From assembly GCF_026151205.1 (NCBI RefSeq), contig NC_087074.1, positions 6,448,001 through 6,512,000 of the forward strand: a DNA stretch of 64,000 nt, read 5' to 3'. Shown here in pieces: positions 37,701 to 50,422 of this stretch. This DNA is from Bolinopsis microptera (Eukaryota; Ctenophora; Tentaculata; Lobata; Bolinopsidae). The notes beneath the pieces are model-generated. The model saw only the letters and a program-made list of their open reading frames with translations, ran no database searches and had not been told where the DNA came from. The translations under genes were made by a program, and so were the position numbers. Every line of letters starts with the position of its first letter. Positions within the stretch are counted from its first letter, which is position 1.

Positions 37701-40700
37701 TTAGAAAGTGATAGATCCTTTTCCCATCCAAGTCACATCAATTTCAACAATTGATATCTCAATTTGTTTTCAGGAATAAACAACCCAAAGAACCCGTTTG
37801 ATTTCCTAGAGTACGGTTTTCTGGTCGAAGTAACGACAGGAGCCTTGGTAGGCAAACTAACCGTCCCCCACATTCAACAACTCGTCCACTGGCTGGAGAT
37901 ATTCCTGTGGCAGGTTAGGTGTTGGCAGTTTTTAACACAAGGATATGTTTAATCTTGCAATTTAAATCTTGCGAATTTTCGTCTGTAGTTTCAGTGAAAG
38001 AGTTGAATAAATCAGTAATTTGTGTTAGGTTAGTTAACTTCTTAAGAGATCACTCCGCCTACTTGTATATTTTTAGAACGATTAAAACAAAGTAAATTCT
38101 CCAGAGTTTGGACCGTGAGAACGAGATGCCAATAACAGAACACCAAATAAATATAGAGAGAGTGCACAGCGCGTCCCACCACGTACAGGAGACCGTGCAG
38201 ACGGATGGATCTTCTGCTATTAAAGAGTATCATAACTTCAAGTTTGTGCTTTCTTTTTAGACTTTTGTTGTTTTCTTTAAATTTATTGTTAGTTTCATTT
38301 TGGGCCATATTGTACTTATTCAGACATCATGTCATATACATGTATATTGGCATATTTCCAGCTTTTCTGCACAAAAATATGCTAATCCGTAATATTATCT
38401 TATTATGTATAACAAAACAGTAAATATTAAAAATGTCAACATGACATGATAAGAGGAATCTAACACACAGTCTCAACAGGTTAAAAACGAGTCAGCAGAA
38501 GAAACTGAAAACAGACGATCTAAAGTACCTGATGATAAAAGTGTCGATAGCGCGCACTGATCTGTACGTGGTAGAGGCGGGTTGCGCATGCAGCATCGCT
38601 ACTAAGTCTATACGTGTGGCGCTGTGTAACGCGCATGACGAGACCACTACTTTGGGTGTTACGTTGTGTGTGCAGGGGGCTGATGTTACACAATACGTCA
38701 GGTAAACGCTCCTTTTAACTTTCTTTAAAGAGTAATATAATAAGTGAACTGAGATAGTTGTACTGTTTATTTTATACCAAGGATGTAATATGTTCGAGCT
38801 GAACTTGTCTACAAAGTATAAACCTGACACGTGACACCAGGTTACCTCACGAAGAAGACAAGGTAGAATTAGAAAACAAGTCCCAGTGGCTGGAAGCAGG
38901 AGTGCTCTCCCTGCCTCCCATCATGTTTGATGTTAACAAGAGACTTGGGGATCCCTGTCAGTACAAGGAGGAACAGAGAGAATTCCTCAAGTGTCACGAT
39001 AAAATGTGAGTTTAAATAAGGATTCTAGTTTCGATATTAACCATATGATGGACGGTGGCTTTTATCCGGGTATAATCTGGATATAACCTGGCTGTTACAG
39101 AGACAACATGTAGGTGCAGTAATATTTTGTTAATAACGCGATTCCGCACCTACCCAAAACTTTTTTATGTGCGACAAATTTGGTAAAAATCACTGCAATT
39201 ATAAGCTGAACAATTCGCCTAATCAGAATCTGATGAACCGCTGTTGAGCTTGGGACGGTGATCTTGACTGGTCGGATAGCCGTACTACCTGGCCTCTTCC
39301 AACCGACTCTAGTCGCTTCGAAGTGAGGTTTCTCCCCGATCTCCTCCAAAACTGCGGTAACTAGCGCTGGAAGCTGTTCTTCCTCCTCTTCTTTCAGCCC
39401 AAACACGATCAGGTTCTTGCTCCTGTCCTCCTCTGCAGCCACACTCTTCATCACCTTCTTCAGGATTTTACTGTTGCAGACCGTACCACTTGCACTGTTC
39501 TGTTGAACAGCTGCACTATAGTTCTGAATCCCTGACTCCACCGTTGTTTGGACTGTCTCCTCAACAGACGTCTTAAGCAACTGTAGTTGTTCGTCCTTCT
39601 GCATCAGCAGCTGGCCCTGCAGTCTGATCACCTTTTCTTTGTCTGCTAGTGCTTCCGTCTTGAAGCACTCGATGATCTCCTTCAAGAGATACATCTGACT
39701 ACTCTGCCGACGAACAAGGTCCACTGCATCCACAATCCAGCCAGACAGAGTCTGTTTATCCTTTGTCTTGATCTTTTCACGACTATCGTAGTCGATTTCA
39801 CGGTAGTCTATATGCAGGTCTTTTTCTAACTGATCGGACCAGCGTGCAACACAGCCTTCCACATCTTCCTGTTGATCATAGTTGAACTCCTTAATCAACT
39901 CCTGGGATCGGGTCAAAGTTGGGTCATCCCCCATAGTGTACTTGTATAGTAATGTACAAGTACACACGCAAAGGTAAACTACGCGGTAACAGCAAACTGA
40001 ACTTATTGCAAATTTACAAAAGATAAGAGAGCTCGATATTTGCAACACAAGCTACACTGATTACACACATTATCAAACTTGATGATTTGATTTGAAACTT
40101 TTACAAAATAGCAAATATACAAATGTACAGCAAATCGAACAAACATATAAAATGGGCCGAAATGTATAAATGCTATAAAGCGTGGGTCAGTGAAACAAGT
40201 ACAGAGGACAACTTTTAAAACACGAGGTTTATGGCCGCCCAAAGTCTCAATAACGTCACCTCCACCTAGTAATAAAATTATGAAATATGAAGTGTGAAAC
40301 AAATTATGAAATATGAAGTGTGAAACAATCAAGAAATAGAGTATATAAATTATAAAATTGTCTCTCAAATACAGATAACGTCCGAAAACTATTAAGATAC
40401 ACAATACTCATTCAAATACTGATCAGTGTCCGAGAGACATGAATTGCTTCATGGTGGTTCCTTATCACGGCTACAGACTTTCCCGTACCGGATGTAGTGG
40501 TCGAGATGAGTCTGTTCAGCCCTCTTCTTCTTCAGGTCAGTAACCAGATGTTTCCTCGTTGCTCGTTCTTCGCTAGATCTATCTGGACAGATCCATACAT
40601 TTTTGTGGGTCTCAACTAGCCTCAGTCTCCCTGTTTTCATCAGAATCTGTTGAACCGCTGTTGAGCTTGGGACAGTGATCTTGACCGGTCGGATAGTCGT

Positions 40701-43700
40701 ACTACCTGGCCTCTTCCTGCCGACTCTAGTAGCTTCGAAGTGAGGTTTCTCCCCAATCTCCTCCAAAACTGCGGTTACTAGCGCTGGAAGCTGTTCTCCC
40801 TCTTCTTCTTTCAACCCAAACACAATCAGGTTCTTGCTCCTGTCCTCCTCTGCAGCCACACTCTTCATCACCTTCTCCAGGATGTTACTGTTGCAGACCG
40901 TACCACTTGCACTGTTCTGTTGTACATCTGCACTGTAGCTCTTAATCCCTGACTCCACCGTTGTTTTCACTGTCTCCTTAACCGACGTCTTAAAGAACTG
41001 TAGTTCTTTGTCCTTCTGCACCTGCAGCTGGCCCTGCAGCCTGATCACCTTATCCTTGTCTTCTAACGCTTCCGTCTTCAAGAAATATATGATCTCCTCC
41101 ATTTTACCCATCTGGCATTCATGCCGCTGAACGAGGTCTATTGCTTCCACAAGCCGAAGTGCCAGATGCTTTTTATAGACAGTTGGAGCCATAAATATTT
41201 CTCTGTCCATATCTCCACAAATATCTCTGTCGTCGATTTTCAGTTCTTTTCCCAGCGCAATGAACCACTTAGTAACACTGTCCTTCAATTTTGTCTGTTC
41301 ATCATACTCGAATCCTTGAATTTGGTCCAGAGATTGGGTCACCTTACGATCATCCTCCATAGTGTACTTGTATAGGAATGTACAAGTACACACGCAAAGG
41401 CTAACTACGCGGTAGCAGCAAACTTGAAGAGAAGCTATTCTACCGTCTCGCAGTTTAGACTTAATTTTCGAACAGTGACCAATCAGTGAGGTCGGTGAGA
41501 ATGTCACAACTCGCCATTAAGTTAATTGAAGTTAATTCTAGGGCCCCAAAAGGCCCTACACATATCGAAAATCCAAAAAGGGCCCTAGAAATCGGGGCCT
41601 TTTGGGGCGTTGGCCCCCCCCCTCCCCTAGCGTGACTAAAATGAATTGACTCAATTTCAATCTGTTGAGGGATTGCGATCCAGCTTGATAAGTTGTTCAT
41701 TTGCCAAGATTCAACCTCTTTAAAAAACTAAATATCAATGCAACTTGCTATATGATAATGATAATAATAACGAACTGTCTATAACGTTTTTCCTGATTTT
41801 AAAAAGGTAATCCTACTTTCCGATGTTTTTAACGCTATGTCAAGAAAAAAAACGTGTGATCCTAACCAAGCCATAGTTATGGGCATGTAGATCTTATCTC
41901 GTTGTACACAGTGATATGTACCAAATTGAAGTACACAAATGACAAATCTGATCGAACGAATAACGGCCGATGGTGCAAAAAAGTGCCGTGATAGGTCAAT
42001 ACTCAATAGTGCGATTTTGTTGCCTCTGAGCTATAACTTGGATATTAACCGGCTATAGCCTGGGTATTAACCGGCTGTTACTTTGATATCATCCATCAAC
42101 AGAAGGTTAAAATGAAATCTCAGTTAACCAAGTCAGTCACATAACTGCTCCCTTTCAGTAACCAGTGCCTCCTGTTCCTATGGATGCCTGAAGAGTACAA
42201 AGGTTGTGGATGTGTAGGAGGGGTTACCTTCAACAACACCACTCTCATTGAAGTTAACGGCTTTTACTTTGACCCTGTTGTAGTTCCTCCAGACTTCTGT
42301 CAGAGTGCCTCTCCTAATAGTAACACTCCGTGGAAACTTGGTAGAGGTAAGTTAGAGTTTCTAAATCTTAGCTTACTTCTTGGATGTAGCAGATGTGAAT
42401 GAACTTTAACTAAGCGTAAACAGAGGAGTATATGGACCCATATTATTAAGTTCTCACTCCCTCTCATCACTAACGTCACTAGTTGACGCCCACAAATAGT
42501 TTAACACCTGTTATGTCAGGAGCAAGTGTGGTGGGTACAGATGGTTCTAGTAGGACCTCTCCTGGAAGTTCCATCTCCTCCAGACAGAGTGACAAGAGGA
42601 AACATGTCAGCGAGCTCCTACACAGTCAGGGATTCGGGGGCTTATCTCCTGCAGGTTTGTTACCTGGTGTTTATTATGAACAATCGGTGATGTTTTAAAC
42701 AGGACTTTATAATTTATAAGAGTTTTTACTCGTGATGTAATATTCTCCTTGGATTAATTTCAGATTGTAAGCCGAAGAAGCCGCCTACAGGTAAAAAGAA
42801 GACTAAAGGTAGAGATTCAGGAGAATGGTTCACCACCTTCCCCCAGCGATCAGGAGCCAGGAAGAGGGACAAGCAGAAAACACTCTCTCATTACAATGAT
42901 CTACTCAAAAACTTCAGCATCAAGAGGAAGTATGTGTGCTTCTAGAATTTAGGAATATAAAATCCTTGAACTCTAAAGGGACAATATATTTCTAATTTTG
43001 TATGGTCTACCTAAATTTCTGAGTGATGACAGAAACTGATAAGATATTCCCCTACAGTATATCTCGGCTGAGTTCTAAGAGGAAAAGTAGAGGAAGTGAT
43101 ATTGTGGGATCAGAGCATTCAGTCAGCCAACACGAACCAGCCCTTAAAATAGATACTCAGGTATGGAGTAATCAACAATAAACATTCTAACATTCTAACT
43201 ATCGACAATCAACATTCTAACATTCTGTTATGAACATGATTCCTAAAGGTGCGACGACAATATGTTTCCTGGAGTCACTCTTAGTGTATTAACGTAGTAA
43301 AGTTTATAATCCACTCACAGGACGAAGTAGAGGAGGACGGAGAAGAAGAGCATGCTCTGGTAGAAGACGAGGTGGGGTCCTCCAACCCCAGCATCACAGT
43401 CACCACTGAGTTTGCTCCTATGGTAGAGGCTGTCTCTCCTGCTATCAAGGGATCCACTGAGAGTCTAGGTTAGTTGGTCATCTTATATTTTGGAGAATGT
43501 GTATCTCAGACGTTATTAAAGCCACAAATTGTGGAATTATGTAAACTCTGAAAAATATATAAATGTGTTTTTAAAGCGACCAGTTTGAACTCTCGGTCAT
43601 TTATTTGATGCTTTTAGCTAATTTTCCTCATCAAACCTCTCTAGCACAAATATAAAGTGTTGTGATCATTATCCAGTACCCAGAATACGCTTAGTTTTTG

Positions 43701-46700
43701 TTAGTAGCAATGTAAATATTAACAATGTGGTAAAGAACACTAGATTAATCATCACAATTGGTCGTTAACCTGTTAACCTACACGCCATACAACTATCAAT
43801 CTTTATAGTTTTTATTCCCCTGAAACATCTAATCGATTAAAGTCTAATTGTGTTTCTTCTTTATTATATTTGAAATTAGTGTGGACAAAACATCGATCCA
43901 TGTGCGGTTACACACATGGAAAGTTTGGCGGGGTGTTGCTTTTCTTTTCAAATATTGTTGCTGTCGCTTGTTGACCCGTTTGAACATGGAGAAACGTTCC
44001 ATACAATAACATTGATAATATTTTATATATATTTTATAAGGCGCCACATGGTATTCCGTATCATGGATTTCTGAGAATTTCGTAGTCGAATCGTTTACGT
44101 TTTATATTACCCCTTGTATTCGGTGCTGATTTTAATTCACTATTACAGTAAGAATAACATAACTTTTCCGTTGTGAGTATTATTTGCAAATATAACTATT
44201 CTAATAACTTTCACTTTGGTAACTGTAGCTTCAGTATGCGTAATCAGATAAAGATCGACTACATCGTTGACATAGTTGCAGAAGTAGCTACCGGGCCGCT
44301 AATGACAGTCGTCTACGAAGGTACATACGCTCCACTTCAATTTCAGGGACTTTCCAAAAGTGGCTCCAAAAAAGTGCTCATTAAAAAGATTAACTCCCGG
44401 ATTTTATCAAATAAAGTAGATTGGGAAACTCTGAGATATTTAGACCACCCAAATGTTGCCTCTTACACATTTATTTCACAAAAGTCCCGCTTGTTTTCCT
44501 CGCAAACCTACATCGTGCAGGATTACTGTCAAAACACCCTCCAACAGCTAGGATCCCTCTTCCAGTCCAACTGGTTGAGCAGTGGCGTCGTCAAGAACGC
44601 TGTCAAGGAAATAGCTGCAGGATTGACCTATCTGCATGGTAAATCAATAGTCCACAGGAACCTGAAACCATCTAATATCTTGATAAAACCACCACTGGAT
44701 AACCCATCTCGTTTCATTATAACCGACTTTTGGTACACAAACGTAAGGGCTGTCCCCAAGAATAACAGTGCATGCTGTTGCTTCAAAACGCAAGTTCCTG
44801 ACAACACGGAGATCGTACAGTGGATGGCACCAGAACTCCTAAACGACGACTCCAAAACCACCTCCCCAATGATGGACATGTATTCGTTCGGACGAATACT
44901 GGAGTATCTCTTTTGCCAAGGTCCCCTACCACTTTGCAAAGTGGACAGTTTTCTGTTCCGCCTTTTGATCCAAGAGACAGTGCGTCTAACACCCTCCAGC
45001 AGGATAACAAGTCGAGCTGTGCTGGAGAAACACCCCCTAGTTATCGTACCTGCTCACAAAAATGTTACTGTCACTGCTGACATCAGGATTGATTACATCA
45101 GAGAGGGTTATGATAGAATTATAAAGCTGATAGGAAATGAGTCAGATAGGGTTGATATGATCCAGTTGATGGAATCCAAGATCCGCTCTATTACTGTCAA
45201 CGGTAGTCTCATTTTCCCGTGGAGCGGTTCAGATGAACATGGTTCCTTTAGTCATAGAATGTACACTGAAATGAACAAACACACCAAGCGGCCGTACAAT
45301 GATAATTCTTTTCTTGACTTGCTCAGAATGGTAAGGAACTTTAGGAAGCACCCTCTTACCGGTGAAGATAATCTTGACCTGCTAGATGAGATTGAAGACG
45401 ATGCTATCAGCAAGAACTTTCCTTATATCATACCCTTCCTATATATCTGTCTTGACTGTAGTTTGGACAGTGCATTTGTACCGTCACCTATCTTCAATAG
45501 AAGCATATGTGCAGAAGAAATAGAGAAGAGATGTATGGCAGGATCACAAGTTGCCGGACCTGTATCTGCGGAGTTGGAACGTGAGGATAGTGGTGTGTTT
45601 CTAATGGCGTCTAGTAGAGGTGGTGGTGGACCCAGCTTGCGGAGACGAGGAGGTGGTCGTCGTCACAAGAAACACCACCCCTGATAATAGCACGCTGGGA
45701 GCCTGATGGAGGACAGAAAGCTATGGAGAACTGTTGTCAATGGATCTCGGGAACACTACCCGCCTTAAGTCAAGTCAAGTGGGGACCTGAGTCCCCCACT
45801 CTTATCATTGAAACTATCATCTAGATATTAATCTTCATATTAATCTACCACCATCAGTTAAAATGTGTTATAGTTATACAGTGGATATGTTAAAAATTTG
45901 TTTAAAAACATTTTCATTCAATTTTGTACAATTAAATATGATTTGGAGAAACTCGATTTCTAGGATGTAATCAGTTTAATGGGTATATTTACTGATATAA
46001 AGTATGTCACAGTGCAGTTTTGAGAGTTAATAAAAACAAAACTTTAAGTTAAAACTGGTAGTTGTGTTTGTTCGGTCTTACATCTTATTTGAATCTTAGT
46101 ATTTGGGCCTCAAAATACACTCAGTTCGTTATATAAAGACGGTTAACTTTGGCGAACTTTTTGAAGGCTTCGCCGTCTTTATTTCATCAAAACCCGTCTT
46201 TAAATTTGCTGGTAGAAGTAAGGTCAGAGTGTGAAATGTGCTTTATTACATCCTATCTATTTTCAGACCTGTTGTGGCGTCTTTAATATGTCAATTTTGA
46301 AGCCTTGCCGTTTTTAATCTTTGTTCATTTGAAGGTATTGTCTTTATAAAGCGCGTCTTTATAAAACAAACTGAGTGTAGATCTTTTCACACTACTGAGT
46401 ATAAGTGTCACTTAATATTTAACAATAGTGCTTTAAACACCGTTTATTATCATTATAATTAATAAAAGTTTATTTTCGGGGAAGTTTGTTGTGTATCTTG
46501 CTTCCAACCCTCGTCTTGCTTCCAACCCTTCTTGAACTGACATCTCAAGGCAACCACGACTGTTTCCAAATGTGAGAGAGCTCGAAACTAATCTGAAAGT
46601 GTGTTTTATGAAACCTAAACCTCGTCCCCGGCAAGTAACTAGAGGACACGTTATCCAGGAGAACGTAACCACATCTGATGTGTCATGTAATACAACACTT

Positions 46701-49700
46701 GGGTCCCTGAACAATAGCTCAGTCGTCTGTACTAGCTGGCAGATCACCGCATCAAAATATCATTAGCATAACGTTTACGTGTAAAAGGGAGCGAGCTTGT
46801 ATCACATCGACAATAACGATAGACTGTTAATGTTTGATGTTGTGGAGATGAAAAGTCACGACGGAACAAAGAGCTGGTTTTTTTCTTTGTTAATAAATGA
46901 TTCCGTTAGTGTAGTTCGTTCTCAGCTGAGCACATTGTTTGTCATTCGGGTGTGGAAATTATTTGTTCAAATGACCAACCCTATTTGAAATATCTGTTCA
47001 AATTATACTACTGTAAACATCTAGTACTATTAACTATTATTATTAACTATTACTATACCAACTTATCTTGACTCTCCAGTTTTTTCATTTAGACTTTTTC
47101 GTGGCTGATCTTTCTGACAGTTTTTCATCTATTCTTACCATAAACCTTTCGTAAAGTGTAGGTTAACGAAAATGAGGAAGTTGAAGGTAGACTATGTAAT
47201 GGAGTTCACGAAGAAGCTAGGCACAGGGCCCCTTCTGACCTCAGTTTACGACGGATTATATGGCCTAGATCCGAACAAAAGTGTTAAACGAGACGATCTT
47301 TCAAAACACGAGCTCAAACGTATCTTGATCAAGAAGATAAATGCTAAAATTGTCTCAGCTGAAGTTGATTGGTGGAGATTCCAGCGCCTGGACCACCCAA
47401 ATGTGGCCACGTACATTTTCGTTCGTGAGGATGCCCGTCTTTGTTCTTCAAGGGTTTTCATTGCTCAGAATTTCTGCGAATACACTCTCAATCATCTAGC
47501 ACAGCTATTAAATTTTAACTGGCTGACAGGTCAAGTCATTAAAAGTGCTGTTAAAGACATTGCTGAGGGTTTAAATTACCTTCACGGACAGACCCCTAAT
47601 CCCATTGTACACAGGAACTTGAAGCCCTCTAATGTTCTCGTAAAGCCTCCATTAGCGTTACCCGCTGGGTTTGTTCTCACTGATTTCTGGTATTCCAACT
47701 GCAAACGCCACCCTAAGAAGAGCAATTGCTGTTTCTGTTGTTCGTCTGTTGCAGAGGAGGATAACCCTGAAATTCTGCGTTGGATGGCCCCTGAGCTGAT
47801 AAGCGGAAACAACGAAAAGTCCGCTACCCCCATGATGGACATGTACTCGTTTGGAATGATCCTCGAGTTCCTCCAGTCTCAAGGACCACTGCCCCTGGAC
47901 GCAGTGGATGACTATCTTTTCAAGCTTCTTATTCAGGAAACTGTCCGTGTAAAACCATCCCACAGGATAGTATCTAGAGATATCGTAGAATTCCATCCTT
48001 TATTGATTGGATCAAACCAACGAAACGTTAGGGGTGTTGCTAAGGCTCGGTTAACTTATATAAAAGAGGGCTATAGCCGGATTTTAAAACTTGAATTAAA
48101 CTCTGGCAGGGACAAGTTAAGAGAACAGATTGACTCCAAGGCTCTCGGCATTTTCGGTAGCGAAATTTATCCTTGGAACGATTCTGCTCAATCCACTAAC
48201 TCCTTCAACCGAACAATTTTCCAAGTAATGAACAGAATCTCACAAAAACCGTTCGACCCCAACTCGATTCTTGACTTGATAAGACTCATACGGTACTCCA
48301 AGAAGTTTCTGTCAGCTGTAGGTGGCGGCAAATATAACGAATTACTCAACAAAGTTGCTTCTGATGCCTTCAGCAGGAGTTATCCGCATGTTATCCCTTT
48401 AGTTTATATTTGTATAGACTGTCGGCTTGATCCTTCTTTTCTACCTTTGACGGTGTTTGCGGAGAGGACTTTTGAAAACAGTGTTGAAAACTTATCTAGG
48501 AGCACCGACACCGAATCTCATCGAAGTTCATGCTCTCGGATGTCCCCACTTTCTGAAAGTTCTGAAACTTGGAAAACCTCTTCTTGGAACTAAGATAAAT
48601 TGAAAAACTTGTTTATACTGGCTCTCTTATACATAACTCACCAATAATTTGAGAGAGATATAATTTTAAGTAACTTGTGGGTTCATTAAGTAATAAGTGC
48701 AAAGTCACAAATCTTCAGAACGTTCAATGGTGGAACTATAACACCGTGGATGAAATCTCTGAAAATGTGTCTGTTCACAGTCAACATTTTCACAATGTAT
48801 ATAATGTAGGTGTGGGAATTTTTTGTTTCAGATTTTAAAATTTGGAAATCTGGTTTTATAATGCTGGACAGTTTTGTTTTTAGGATTAATTCAATAAATA
48901 TAACTATGACACAATTTACATATTGCACCTCGAAAGGGACGATACGATGTATATTCTTTTAATTTACGATGTATATTTTTTGATTGATGGTAGTCATGTA
49001 GACATGAAAACGTCGTATCTCAATGCGACCCGCTTGTGGCTCGACTAGTTTCTGCTTTTTACGGCCATCAAAAAGGGAGTATCACCTCAATTAATGTAAT
49101 AGATTTGAAGCATGGATGGAAAAAACTTTAACCTGGTAACCAGAACCCTGTTGCCTGCGCAAGAGCAATGCTAACTGAACATCCACATTTTTTGTGGACA
49201 AACTGATATGAATCCTAGCTGCACACCATTTTTTGTTGTCTGCACACTAAACTTTTCTTAAGGCATGATTTTTAGCGTTGTAATTAGTTTTACACGATTT
49301 ATCTCTATTATATTATAATATTCTTTTAATCTTATGATTGGCTTTAACAACAATATTGCCATCGTTTTCTTCCTCTCTCAACATCGCCCTGATTTCACAA
49401 TGATAGTTCAAAGTATTGTCTGATTAACAGGTGTTAACTTTTTTATCAATAAACTTTCAAATTGTTACACAAATACATAATTTTATTTCAAAGAAAATTT
49501 CGCCGAATGACCTTTCATGCCTTGGCAAGTAACCGAGTGTAAACAAAATTAGGGAAACTGAAACACCAGTTGACCAGTAAACTGGTCATAGCAATTACAT
49601 CGGGCTCTATATGCAGTATGCACCTATAAGTGAAGCGATGCTGCAACCAAGGCATGCTAGGTTTATTTTATTGAATTAATAAGGTTACAGCCTAAAATAT

Positions 49701-50349
49701 AAATATAATAAATAACAATGTACCATAATTATAAACACACATTATTGAACATATTTTATTAATTACACTTTTTATCAATTTATATTTAGATAATATAGTT
49801 ACATTAAAGATAACGAAAACTTTCAATTATCGAAATACATAATATCGTGATCTATAACAAGAGATTATAATTATTGATTAACGATTTGCAGCATTTGTAC
49901 GGGGTTGTAAAGTACAAAAAGATACTTTAACTACAAACTATATAATTTCCATGTGAAATTCCTTTACCACTCTCTCTCACTCTCTGGTACTGTAGTACTT
50001 GTACATATTTTGCATAACATGGACATTAGACAAAGGGGCAGATCGTGTTAATTATCAATTGAAAGGATGGAGATTGGAGCGGCAAAGTTTGAAGATTATT
50101 CTTCTACTAGTGTAACCCGTGCCTTCGGCCGGGACTTCACTATCGCAGTTGAATTGCAAAAGTATAAACAGTGCAAAAGTATGAACTCGCTCAGTCGAAA
50201 CCGGCTGCATTAGAGTAAATTTAATTCTGAGCGCCCAACACGTAATACTTATCCAATAGTAATACTTAATAGTCTCCAGTCTCCACTGCCACATAATTAC
50301 CTAATTATGCACAAAGCAGTAATTAAGGGAGCTGTAAATGCTTAAATGG

Positions 50350-50422
<73 letters not shown>

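Noticed and set aside
44173-44235. Upstream extension of pseudokinase-KEN gene 1
   Set aside because: It begins with a GTG rather than ATG and shows no similarity to the starts of the two paralogues; the ATG at 44236 aligns with them.
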